Positions 1 to 6,850 of a stretch of 10,171 bases of DNA are shown here, in pieces (the first letter of the stretch is position 1; every line of letters begins with the position of its first letter). The DNA is from an uncultured Flammeovirgaceae bacterium (GTDB lineage: Bacteria > Bacteroidota > Bacteroidia > Cytophagales > Cyclobacteriaceae), in NCBI GenBank assembly GCA_937138955.1, contig CAKZPJ010000507.1:1-10171 (forward strand), written 5' to 3'. The translations under genes were made by a program, and so were the position numbers. The notes beneath the pieces are model-generated. The model was not told the origin of the DNA. It made no database searches and saw only the letters and a list, made by a program, of their open reading frames with translations.

Positions 1-2
1 TT

Positions 3-506
3 GCCGGAAGTATCAAAAATGAGGAGGTATCGCTGCCCGCTGACCCGATTACCACGCCTACCTTCCCCGCCATACTTCAGTCTTATTCGGAAGTACTCTT
101 CCTAAAATCAGAAGCAGCCGCCCGGGGTTGGACCGGAGAAGATGCTGAACAGCTTTATGCAGATGGCATTGCTGCCTCGTTCGAGCAGTGGGGTGCCCCA
201 GCTGGTGAGTTAGAGGCTTATTTGGCTCAACCCGAAGTAGCCTACGACCCGGCGAACTTCAGAAAATCCCTAGGTAACCAAAAGTGGCTCGCCCTGTACA
301 CCCAAGGCATGGAAGCTTGGTCCGAATGGCGAAGATTAGACTATCCGATATTGATACCGGCCCCCGATGCGGCAGCAGGAAGGGATATTCCCCGAAGAAA
401 AGGCTACCCCATTTCTGAGATCAGTCTAAACCGAAGCAATTACCAAGAAGCTATTGCCCGGCAAGGTCCGGATGTGATGAGCACCCGGGTATGGTGGGAT
501 CAGTAG
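3..506 (+). CDS. SusD/RagB family nutrient-binding outer-membrane lipoprotein (C-terminal part)
   Basis: This is the open 3' end of a gene whose start lies left of the window; the frame is open from base 3 to the TAG at 504-506 (167 residues visible). SusD-like proteins sit on the cell surface as lipoproteins and cap a SusC TonB-dependent porin, helping to bind and import nutrients. The visible part matches the C-terminus of the SusD-like group with a TPR-rich fold: an alpha-helical stretch rich in E/A/L, the segment EAWSEWRRLDYP, then RRKGYP..E...N..NYQEA and the terminal RVWWDQ, which is characteristic of the family. The lipobox and first half are not in the window, so the substrate cannot be judged; a susC-like gene is expected just upstream. 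The copper amine oxidase starts 64 bases downstream on the same strand, so the two may share a transcript. Family call is fairly sure, substrate unknown. Confidence 0.85.
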   Translation, partial: AGSIKNEEVSLPADPITTPTFPAILQSYSEVLFLKSEAAARGWTGEDAEQLYADGIAASFEQWGAPAGELEAYLAQPEVAYDPANFRKSLGNQKWLALYTQGMEAWSEWRRLDYPILIPAPDAAAGRDIPRRKGYPISEISLNRSNYQEAIARQGPDVMSTRVWWDQ

Positions 507-570
507 TTCATAAGCTTTAATTACTCGAAAAAATAAACATTCACTCTATCAATCTAAACTGTTCTTCATT

Positions 571-2652
571 ATGAGCAAATTCACCAGAACAACTCTTTTA
601 TGCACCCTAATATGCTTGCCTTGGTTGGTACTAGAAGTCGCTGCCCAGCAGATGGCCACAGAATACCAACATCCCCTAGATCCGCTGGATTCTAACGAAC
701 TAAAGCTAGTAAAGCAGGTGCTGCTAAAAGAAAATAAGATTCAGCACGATAGCAGCCACTACTTCAGTATGGTCTACCTGAGGGAGCCGTTGAAAGCCGA
801 TGTACAGGCCTGGAAAGCCGGCGATTCTATGCCCCGCGAAGCGTTTGCTGCTCTATACGAGTACGAAAGTAACACGCTTACCGAGGCGATCATTGACCTC
901 AATAAAGAAAAGTTACTTTCTTACGAAGTCATTCCTGATAAGCAGCCGGTAGGCTCTTTCGAAAGAGATTCTATTGCCACCGATATACTAGCAAAAGACC
1001 AAGTCTGGCTGGCTGCCCTGGAAAAGAGGGGCATTAATCCCGACTCTATCCGCGTACACGGAAATTACGCTGCCGATATGGGAATTGGCCCCAAAGGAAA
1101 CCGGGAGAAAATTGTCAGTGCGTACTATAAAAACAAAAAGTACAAGCGGGTACCCATCGGTGGCCTTTTTGCTCACGTAGACCTTACCGACCAGAAAGTG
1201 CTCAAGGTTATAGATGAAGATAGTGGTTGGAGCGAGCCTACTGATCCGGGGTACTTTGAAGGGGATGAGGTAGAAGTTACGCTACCCGCCATGAAGCAGG
1301 TGATGATTAGCCAACCGGATGGGGTGAATTATGAATTACGGGGCAATCAGGTAATCACCCCCCATTGGAAACTCCGCTACGGCATCCATAACCGGGAAGG
1401 GTTGGTCGTTTATGATGTGCAGTACTATGATCCTTACCAAGAAAAGTGGCGAAAAATTATGTATCGGGGCTCAATTGTAGAAATGATCGTTAATTATGGC
1501 TCCCCTGATCTACTCAATGCTACCAACAATTACTTTGATCAGGGGGAATTCAGGTTTTTCCAGACGAAAAACCGTCCGCTAACCGCGGGCTCGGATGCCC
1601 CCGAAAATGCCACCTACCTCAACGCCACCGTACACGATCATTGGGGCGACCCCGTAGAAATTGATAGTGCACTGGCGATTTATGAAGAGTACGGTGGTCC
1701 GCTCTGGCGACACGAAGGCCACTCCCGTCGGGCTACAGATCTGACCCTAAAGTACTATATTACGGCGGGCAACTATGACTACGGTTTTATCTGGAAGTTT
1801 AAGGAAGATGGCACCATTGAGGTAGACAATGAACTGCAGGGTATTGTCCACATTCGTAGTGTAGAGCGGCCTAACGATATGCCCGGCTATGCGGATGAAG
1901 CCTTCAATGGTAATTATCACGGGGTGACGGTTTATCCGCACGTAGAGGCTAATAACCACCAGCATTGGCATGTGTTTCGCCTGGATTTGGATGTAGACGG
2001 GGTGAACAATTCGGTAGCGGAAATCAATAACATCAGTCCACCGGCCGGACCGGAAAACCCTTACCGGAACAGTATTATTGCCCAGCCAACCATGCTAAAG
2101 AGCGAAAAGCAGGCCGTTAGCAATGTCAATGCGGCCAGCACCCGGCGTTGGCGCGTAATGACCCCTGGGGTGCGAGACTCCCTCGGGCGTATGCCTAGCT
2201 ACGTGCTGATGCCATCGCAGGGAACGGTACCACTGGCTCAGGAAGGCTCTTCATTGTCAAATCGTGCCAAGGTGTTATACAATCACTTCTGGGTAACCCC
2301 CTATGACCGGGATGAGATATACCCGGCGGGTATGTATCCGGCCAGTAACCAGCAGTGGGAGGGCCTACCTAAATGGACGACTCAGAATCGTAGTATAGAG
2401 AATACCGATGTTGTTCTCTGGTATGTGATGGGCAAAACGCATATTGTCCGCTCGGAGGACTGGCCAATCATGAACAGGGCCTATATGTCATTTAAGTTGA
2501 TGCCCTTTGGTTTCTTTGAGCAAAACCCAGTGCTGGGTAAACCTCCGGTAAGTATACCTGATGGATTATCCAGGAAAGTAACGCCTGATGAAACTATAAC
2601 CGGACAAAAAGCTACGGGCGATGCTAAATCATCTTCAAACAACCGTGAGTGA
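571..2652 (+). CDS. Copper-containing primary-amine oxidase (topaquinone enzyme), secreted
   Basis: A 693-residue enzyme that oxidises primary amines to aldehydes with release of ammonia and hydrogen peroxide, using Cu(II) and a self-made topaquinone (TPQ). A Sec signal peptide is visible (residues 1 to about 25, ending VAA before QQ), so it should act in the periplasm. Residues 34-55 (HPLDPLDSNELKLVK...) begin the D2 domain; the extra N-terminal D1 domain of E. coli TynA seems absent. The TPQ site is GNYDYG with Tyr402 as the precursor. Copper ligands are His463 and His465 (NHQHWHVFRLDLDVDG) and His624 (GKTHIVRSEDWP). The likely catalytic base is Asp323 in YFDQGEF. The stretch from SDAPENATYLN to the TPQ resembles E. 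coli TynA more than plant or animal enzymes. All key residues are present, so it should be active. Phenylethylamine, tyramine or polyamines are possible substrates; position after a SusD gene suggests use in nutrient acquisition (inference). Confidence 0.95.
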   Translation: MSKFTRTTLLCTLICLPWLVLEVAAQQMATEYQHPLDPLDSNELKLVKQVLLKENKIQHDSSHYFSMVYLREPLKADVQAWKAGDSMPREAFAALYEYESNTLTEAIIDLNKEKLLSYEVIPDKQPVGSFERDSIATDILAKDQVWLAALEKRGINPDSIRVHGNYAADMGIGPKGNREKIVSAYYKNKKYKRVPIGGLFAHVDLTDQKVLKVIDEDSGWSEPTDPGYFEGDEVEVTLPAMKQVMISQPDGVNYELRGNQVITPHWKLRYGIHNREGLVVYDVQYYDPYQEKWRKIMYRGSIVEMIVNYGSPDLLNATNNYFDQGEFRFFQTKNRPLTAGSDAPENATYLNATVHDHWGDPVEIDSALAIYEEYGGPLWRHEGHSRRATDLTLKYYITAGNYDYGFIWKFKEDGTIEVDNELQGIVHIRSVERPNDMPGYADEAFNGNYHGVTVYPHVEANNHQHWHVFRLDLDVDGVNNSVAEINNISPPAGPENPYRNSIIAQPTMLKSEKQAVSNVNAASTRRWRVMTPGVRDSLGRMPSYVLMPSQGTVPLAQEGSSLSNRAKVLYNHFWVTPYDRDEIYPAGMYPASNQQWEGLPKWTTQNRSIENTDVVLWYVMGKTHIVRSEDWPIMNRAYMSFKLMPFGFFEQNPVLGKPPVSIPDGLSRKVTPDETITGQKATGDAKSSSNNRE

Positions 2653-2665
2653 GTTGTTTTAAAGC

Positions 2666-2710
2666 GGTGCTACCCTCCGATTGAGGGATAGCACCCTCTC
2701 TTCTTTCATT
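2666..2710 (+). terminator. Hairpin just after the amine oxidase gene
   Basis: The left arm GGTGCTACCCTC (2666-2677) pairs with the right arm (2683-2695) through 12 base pairs with a single bulged A at 2688 and a 5-base loop. A pyrimidine-rich tail (CTCTCTTCTTTCATT) follows on the plus strand. It lies 14 bases after the stop codon of the amine oxidase. The tail is not a pure T run, so termination may be partial. Because the stem is nearly symmetric it could also slow transcription arriving from the opposite-strand amidohydrolase gene. Confidence 0.6.
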
Positions 2711-2717
2711 CGTAACC

Positions 2718-2749
2718 TAAGCTGGGATATGCCCGGCTTATTAATTTTT
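2718..2749 (+). terminator. Second tandem hairpin with T-rich tail
   Basis: A 9-bp stem (2718-2726 with 2732-2740; one G-T wobble) encloses the loop ATATG and is followed by TTAATTTTT at 2741-2749. This is the classic intrinsic terminator shape on the plus strand and lies between the converging amine oxidase and amidohydrolase genes. It probably backs up the hairpin at 2666-2695. On the minus strand the stem is not followed by a T run. Confidence 0.6.
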
Positions 2750-2774
2750 GACTGCCAAAGGAATATAGAAACTT

Positions 2775-4094
2775 TCACTTTTCTAATAACTCCAACGCCG
2801 CTGCACTCATCGCCCGGATGCCGGTTTTGATGGTTGGTTCCAGTAGCGGGGCGTAGGTTGGTGAGTGCAGCGATGGTAACTTGGTTCCGGTTTCCTCGGC
2901 TTCTCTCACCTTTTGCGGGTCTACGGCACCGAGCCAGAACATGCAGATCGGTACTTTTTTGTCCTGCATACCAAAGCGGCTAAAATCCTCACCCACCATA
3001 TTGGGCGGTGTTTCTACTACTTTGTCTTCCCCTAGCGTTTCTTTAAAAACATCTACCAGCCGATTGGTTAGTTCAGCATCGTTGATCGTAGCGGGAGTTT
3101 GCGGGTCGCGGATGCTGATCTTGGGATACTTTTCTTCGGGTAATCGGGCTAATTGAGCGTGGCTACGGGTAATCCGCTCTACGGCTTCTAAAATCTGGTT
3201 ACGCACTTCGGGGGAGTACGAGCGCAGCGTCAGTTGGAGTTTCACCTCATCGGGAATAATATTGTAGATCGTACCCCCATGAATAGAACCGACCGTTACT
3301 ACCGCTGGATCAATCGGATTGATCTCGCGGCTCACAATCGTTTGGAAGGAGTTAATCATCTGAGCGGCTAGCACAATAGGGTCCTTGGTGGTATGGGGAG
3401 CGGCTCCGTGTCCACCTTCGCCGTAAACAGTGATGTCTACCATATCTACACTCGCCATAAAGGCCCCGGCTCGGTAGCCAACCGTTCCCGCCGGAAGTGA
3501 AGCATTATCGTGCAGCGCGATGGCGTAGTCGGGCACCGGAACTTTGTCGTACAGATTGGCTTTAAATAGCGCATCCGCCCCAAAGCCACTCTCTTCCGCC
3601 GACTGCGCCACCATCACAAGTGTACCACTCCACTGGTCTTTCATTTCTACCATCGTTCGAGCGGTACCCAAAAATACGGTCATGTGAATATCGTGACCAC
3701 AGGCGTGCATTACTCCTACGGTTTCTCCCGCAGCGTTAGTACCCTTAGCGGTGCTGGCGTAAGGTACCCCGGTCTTTTCTTCCAGTGGCAAGGCATCCAT
3801 ATCGGTACGGATGAGCAGCGTGGGGCCTTCCCCGCTCTTTAGCACTCCCACCAGATTGTGCATACCAAGTTTTTCCTGCACTTCAAAACCTAAATTTGTA
3901 AGTTCATCGGCAATCAACCGCGCAGTTTGCTCTTCTTGGGAAGAAAGTTCAGGATGCTGATGTAAGTACTTATAAAGTGTGTCTAATGAGGAATATTGCT
4001 GATTGATAAAGTTCTGAACCTGGGTATCCGTAGTGGACTGAGCAGCTAATAAGTAGTGGAAGAAGCAAAGCAGTAAGCAAACTATGTATCTCAT
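2775..4094 (-). CDS. Secreted M20D family amidohydrolase / carboxypeptidase
   Basis: A 439-residue zinc-type hydrolase of the M20D group (IAA-amino-acid hydrolases, hippurate hydrolases, N-acyl-amino-acid amidohydrolases), which cut an amide bond to release an amino acid. The ATG at 4094 is chosen because it starts directly with a signal peptide (MRYIVCLLLCFFHYLLAAQS); the longer frame would begin with TTG at 4112 and bury this signal behind six extra residues. Metal ligands of the family are visible: Cys132 and His134 (HACGHD), Glu167/Glu168 (QSAEESG), His195 (ALHDN) and His410 (LHSPTYAP). The dimerisation (lid) domain follows at about 210-320 with GEGGHGAAPH. The signal peptide points to the periplasm or cell surface, in contrast to cytoplasmic homologues. 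It converges on the amine oxidase and follows the PPOX-like gene by 63 bases on the same strand. Exact substrate unknown; peptide-like or acylated amino acid substrates are likely. Confidence 0.92.
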   Translation of the reverse strand: MRYIVCLLLCFFHYLLAAQSTTDTQVQNFINQQYSSLDTLYKYLHQHPELSSQEEQTARLIADELTNLGFEVQEKLGMHNLVGVLKSGEGPTLLIRTDMDALPLEEKTGVPYASTAKGTNAAGETVGVMHACGHDIHMTVFLGTARTMVEMKDQWSGTLVMVAQSAEESGFGADALFKANLYDKVPVPDYAIALHDNASLPAGTVGYRAGAFMASVDMVDITVYGEGGHGAAPHTTKDPIVLAAQMINSFQTIVSREINPIDPAVVTVGSIHGGTIYNIIPDEVKLQLTLRSYSPEVRNQILEAVERITRSHAQLARLPEEKYPKISIRDPQTPATINDAELTNRLVDVFKETLGEDKVVETPPNMVGEDFSRFGMQDKKVPICMFWLGAVDPQKVREAEETGTKLPSLHSPTYAPLLEPTIKTGIRAMSAAALELLEK

Positions 4095-4157
4095 GGAAGG
4101 TATATTGACCAAGTTAATTTAATTGGCCTCAATATACATTGCTTTTGCAATTTGCGC

Positions 4158-4805
4158 CTACTTTTTCAGTTGACCCATACTTTCTGGCAGTGGAAGTTTA
4201 TGTGCTAGATCAGGATCAGGAATAGCTTCTCCGGTGGTTACCTGTAAAGGAAGTACTCCCGCCCAAACCGGTAGTTCGTAGTCAGCTTCATCATCTTTGG
4301 GTGGGCCAGTACGAATTTTTGCTGAAGCCTCATCTATGTCCATCGCCAGCACTTTAGTAACTTTCAATTCCTGCTCGTTCGGGGTTCGCACTTCATCCCA
4401 TCGTCCTTTTATAATCTGCTCGGTGATTGCGAAGAGGGCTTGTTCCTTTTGTTCATCCGGCACCAATTGGGCGGTTCCGAAGAGTACCGCCGAGCGGTAG
4501 TTGAAACTGTGGTGCATAGCGGAGCGAGCCAGTACAATCCCATCGGTGTGAGTAACGGTAACGCAGATTGGAATTCCTTTCTCCAGTTGGTTGAGCATGC
4601 GGTTACCGACGGCACCGTGTAGATAAATGGTATTATCTTCCCGCCCGTAGGCGTGGGGAATTACGTAGAGCTGATCGTCAATGGTGAAGCCTACGTGGCA
4701 GATGTATCCGGTATCAAGAATTTGGTAAACGGTTTCTTTATCGTAGTGTCCACGCTTCGGTGAGCGTTTGACGGTATTACGGGAGGATTTAGGGTAATTA
4801 TTCAT
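4158..4805 (-). CDS. Pyridoxamine 5'-phosphate oxidase-fold flavoprotein (NimA-like)
   Basis: A 215-residue protein of the FMN-binding split-barrel superfamily. Recognisable blocks in order are KRGHYD..TVYQILD (about 17-31), CHVGF...D.LYVIPHAYGR (36-55), IYLHGAVGNRML (60-71), DGIVLARSAMHHSFNYRSAVLFG (88-110), IKGRWDEVR and a C-terminal SAKIRTGPPKDDEADYELPVWAGVLPL. These match the group annotated as pyridoxamine 5'-phosphate oxidase family / NimA-like proteins, which bind flavin; true PdxH activity is not implied, and some relatives reduce nitroimidazoles. No signal peptide, so cytoplasmic. It lies 77 bases after the DUF1272 gene on the same strand and close to a PLP-dependent MocR regulator, which is a common arrangement and suggests regulation by it (inference). 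The real substrate is unknown. Confidence 0.9.
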   Translation of the reverse strand: MNNYPKSSRNTVKRSPKRGHYDKETVYQILDTGYICHVGFTIDDQLYVIPHAYGREDNTIYLHGAVGNRMLNQLEKGIPICVTVTHTDGIVLARSAMHHSFNYRSAVLFGTAQLVPDEQKEQALFAITEQIIKGRWDEVRTPNEQELKVTKVLAMDIDEASAKIRTGPPKDDEADYELPVWAGVLPLQVTTGEAIPDPDLAHKLPLPESMGQLKK

Positions 4806-4882
4806 AGTGTTCGGATAATTATGAGTAGTGAAAATTTCAACTAATTACACTTTATTCACCATTACTCAGCAATAGGCTTTAG

Positions 4883-5182
4883 CTAGCGGTTTTTCGGTAA
4901 AATATTTTCGTAGCGAAGTAAAACTTTTTGATGCTCAGTAGTATTGACCGGTTTCAATACCCTTACGGCTGATGCTGGATGTTTAGCCAGTTGTTCTTTA
5001 GGTCGGACAGGTCGGGGTGTAAATCCACCACCACAGTTCGGGCATACATTTTTTAGTATATCTTTGGCGCACTCCCGACAGAAGGTGCATTCGTAAGTGC
5101 AAATCATCGCCTCAGTTGAGTTATAAGGTAGATCCTGGTCGCAGTTTTCGCAGTTAGGTCGGATGGTAAGCATAGCTTTCAT
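4883..5182 (-). CDS. DUF1272 family small cysteine-rich protein
   Basis: A 99-residue protein with eight cysteines at 11, 14, 28, 32, 35, 38, 47 and 50, arranged as CxxC, C, CxxCxxC and CxxC. The pattern RPNCENCD.DLP..S.EAMIC.YECTFC..CA......CPNCGG followed by RP.RP...L.KHPAS is that of DUF1272. Two zinc sites of the zinc-ribbon type are likely, but the function of the family is not known to me. The C-terminal 28 residues after HPASAVRV are an extension without recognisable features. The ATG at 5182 is used; an in-frame ATG three codons later (5173) is an equally plausible start. It is the first gene of the minus-strand group and is divergent from the MocR regulator with only 66 bases between, so both probably share control elements. 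Confidence 0.85.
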   Translation of the reverse strand: MKAMLTIRPNCENCDQDLPYNSTEAMICTYECTFCRECAKDILKNVCPNCGGGFTPRPVRPKEQLAKHPASAVRVLKPVNTTEHQKVLLRYENILPKNR

Positions 5183-5212
5183 TTGAAATTCTTGAGTAAA
5201 GGTATACCTTTA
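5182..5212 (+). promoter_or_regulatory. Candidate Bacteroidota-type promoter of the MocR regulator gene
   Basis: TTTG at 5182-5185 is followed after 19 bases by TACCTTTA at 5205-5212, which matches the Bacteroidota -7 box TAnnTTTG at all but the last base. Transcription would start near 5219, about 30 bases before the ATG at 5249. The -7 box coincides with the right half of a perfect palindrome, so binding there would block this promoter. Confidence 0.45.
5197..5212. promoter_or_regulatory. Perfect 16-bp palindrome, candidate operator in the divergent region
   Basis: TAAAGGTATACCTTTA is identical to its own reverse complement. It lies in the 66-base region between the divergent DUF1272 and MocR genes and overlaps the candidate -7 box of the latter. 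The left half-site TAAAGGT (5197-5203) is repeated in direct orientation as TATAGGT at 5211-5217, 14 bases further on; MocR regulators are known to use direct repeats, palindromes or both. It is therefore a good candidate for the binding site of the adjacent regulator. Confidence 0.55.
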
Positions 5213-5248
5213 TAGGTCCCTACACATCCCCCAGTTCTTACAATCTCG

Positions 5249-6715
5249 ATGGGCCAGTTATATCCTTGGAAAACCAGCATTCAGCTTGATCGGCAGAGCA
5301 ACCGACCGCTGTATTTGCAAATTGTGGACGCGCTGATTCGGGAAATAGTATCCGGCCGGTTAGCTCCGGAGTACAAAATGCCCGGCACCCGTCATCTGGC
5401 TTCTCTGCTGGAGATAAATCGGAAAACGGTGGCTATTGCCTACGATGAACTGACCGCTCAGGGTTGGCTTAAAGTAATTCCCGCCAAAGGCACTTTCGTA
5501 TCGGATTCTTTGCCGCAGTTACAACCAGTAGCCCCAAAGAAAGCTCCTGCCTTAACTTCTCTGCCTGAAACGGCTCGTTTTAAGGTCACTTCGCTCGTTT
5601 CTTCGTTCTCAGCTTCTTTGACAGCCTTACTGCGCATTACCGATGGCTCACCTGACGTCCGATTGGCTCCGACGGCGGAAATATACCGTTGGTGCCGACA
5701 GGTAGCCAAATCAGCCCCTTCTTTGCGCTACCAAGACGAACAAGGTGACCCACACTTGCGGGAAACACTGGCGCAGTACCTTCGGCAAACCCGGGGGGTA
5801 GTCAGCCAGTCCGAACAGTTGCTGATTACCCGAGGTAGTCAGATGGGCATTTTTCTGGCTTTTCAGGCTTTATTACAATCTGGCGATAATATCATCGTGG
5901 GCGAAGTGAGTTATCCCGAAGCCAATCGGGTGATTGAGCTTTGCGGAGGTAATCGTCAGGAAGTACCGGTAGATGAGCAAGGATTATCTACCGATGCTAT
6001 TGAAGCAATCTGTCAGCGTCAGCCGGTGCGGGCACTTTACATCACTTCCCATCATCATTACCCTACTACGGTTACGCTGAGTATTAATCGCCGAATGAAG
6101 CTACTGGCACTAGCGCAAAAGTACGGCTTCGCCATTGTAGAAGACGATTATGACTACGACTTTCACTACGCTAGCAGTCCGCTGTTGCCTCTGGCCAGTC
6201 TGGATACGCAGGGTAGCGTGATTTATCTGGGGTCATTTACTAAGTGTATTGCGCCGTCTATCCGCGTCGGTTATCTGGCTGCACCCACTAATTTCATCCA
6301 AACGATTACGCCTTACCGTCGGCTAATTGACCGCCAGGGCGATCCGGTCATGGAGCGGGCATTAGCCAAGTGGATCGAAGCCGGAGATTTGCAGCGTCAC
6401 GTAAAGAAATCACTACGAATCTACCGAGAACGTCGGAATTTTTTGAGTCAATATCTTCGTGAACATCTGAATCCTGCTTTATCATTCCGAGAGCCGGAGG
6501 GTGGCATGGCAATCTGGGTGCGCGGCAACCCAACTATAGATACACTGGCATTGGCTCAGTACACTGCCAGTCGAGGAGTCTCACTGGAAGGAGTAGAACA
6601 TTGGCAGCATTATCAAGGAATACGTTTAGGATTTGCCTCGCTAACTTCGGATGAACTAGAGCAGGGAATGAATGTGGTTACCGAAGGTGTAAACGCTTTG
6701 CTGAAGAAAAACTAG
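5249..6715 (+). CDS. MocR/PdxR-type GntR-aminotransferase fusion regulator
   Basis: A 488-residue transcription factor with a GntR winged helix (about 18-85: RPLYLQIVDALIREIVSGRL, MPGTRHLASLLEINRKTVAIAYDEL, GTFV), a linker (about 86-160) and a fold-type-I aminotransferase domain (about 160-485). PLP residues are present: the acidic motif VEDDYDYDF with Asp299/Asp300, and the Schiff-base lysine Lys332 in YLGSFTKCIAPSIRVGYLA. Such proteins sense PLP or PLP-ligand adducts (GABA for GabR, PLP for PdxR) and control divergent genes. Here the divergent gene is DUF1272, followed by the PPOX-like flavoprotein, so control of vitamin B6 or an amine-related function is plausible (inference). The ATG at 5249 lies in a sensible position after the candidate promoter; there is no clear Shine-Dalgarno. 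The effector cannot be told from sequence. Confidence 0.92.
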   Translation: MGQLYPWKTSIQLDRQSNRPLYLQIVDALIREIVSGRLAPEYKMPGTRHLASLLEINRKTVAIAYDELTAQGWLKVIPAKGTFVSDSLPQLQPVAPKKAPALTSLPETARFKVTSLVSSFSASLTALLRITDGSPDVRLAPTAEIYRWCRQVAKSAPSLRYQDEQGDPHLRETLAQYLRQTRGVVSQSEQLLITRGSQMGIFLAFQALLQSGDNIIVGEVSYPEANRVIELCGGNRQEVPVDEQGLSTDAIEAICQRQPVRALYITSHHHYPTTVTLSINRRMKLLALAQKYGFAIVEDDYDYDFHYASSPLLPLASLDTQGSVIYLGSFTKCIAPSIRVGYLAAPTNFIQTITPYRRLIDRQGDPVMERALAKWIEAGDLQRHVKKSLRIYRERRNFLSQYLREHLNPALSFREPEGGMAIWVRGNPTIDTLALAQYTASRGVSLEGVEHWQHYQGIRLGFASLTSDELEQGMNVVTEGVNALLKKN

Positions 6716-6724
6716 AGGAAACTA

Positions 6725-6755
6725 TTGATTATTATTGAGCTAATTTCTAATTATG
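6725..6755 (+). promoter_or_regulatory. Candidate promoter of the MarR-GNAT gene
   Basis: TTG at 6725-6727 and TAATTATG at 6748-6755 (one mismatch to TAnnTTTG) are separated by 20 bases, as expected for a Bacteroidota promoter. The -7 box overlaps the left end of the 22-bp palindrome, and transcription would start inside it, giving a leader of roughly 90 bases before the ATG at 6851. No experimental support. Confidence 0.35.
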
Positions 6756-6771
6756 TAGGTACCTACATAAT
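6750..6771. promoter_or_regulatory. Perfect 22-bp palindrome, candidate MarR operator
   Basis: The half ATTATGTAGGT (6750-6760) is followed directly by its exact reverse complement ACCTACATAAT (6761-6771), with no spacer and no mismatch. It sits 79 bases before the chosen start of the MarR-GNAT gene and overlaps its candidate -7 box. MarR dimers bind palindromes of about this length and usually repress their own promoter, so this is the likely autoregulatory operator. A 22-bp perfect palindrome is very unlikely by chance in a window of this size. Confidence 0.65.
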
Positions 6772-6850
6772 CATTTATAGCTATGAAACCTCCATGCCAG
6801 AACAACTGACACAGAGGGGGATGATTAAGCTGAAAACAAAATTTAAACAG

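Noticed and set aside
2881..3156. Open frame on the plus strand inside the amidohydrolase gene.
   Set aside because: It is antisense to a clearly conserved protein, is low in recognisable structure and has no promoter or ribosome binding site.
4095..4112. N-terminal extension of the amidohydrolase to a TTG start at 4112.
   Set aside because: It would put six residues before a good signal peptide, uses a rare start codon, and the ATG at 4094 is well placed.
4806..4882. Imperfect dyad around 4821-4838 (TAGTGAAAATTTCAACTA) upstream of the PPOX-like gene.
   Set aside because: Only 14 of 18 positions are symmetric and the sequence is AT-rich, so it is not distinguishable from chance.
5197..6771. 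A shared operator for the MocR and MarR palindromes, both containing AGGTA/TACCT.
   Set aside because: The half-sites have different spacing and flanks, so the likeness is probably due to both being palindromes with a similar core.
6725..6850. N-terminal extension of the MarR-GNAT protein by 42 residues.
   Set aside because: The extension runs through the perfect palindrome and the candidate promoter, is low-complexity at its start, and does not belong to the MarR fold; known relatives start near the ATG at 6851.
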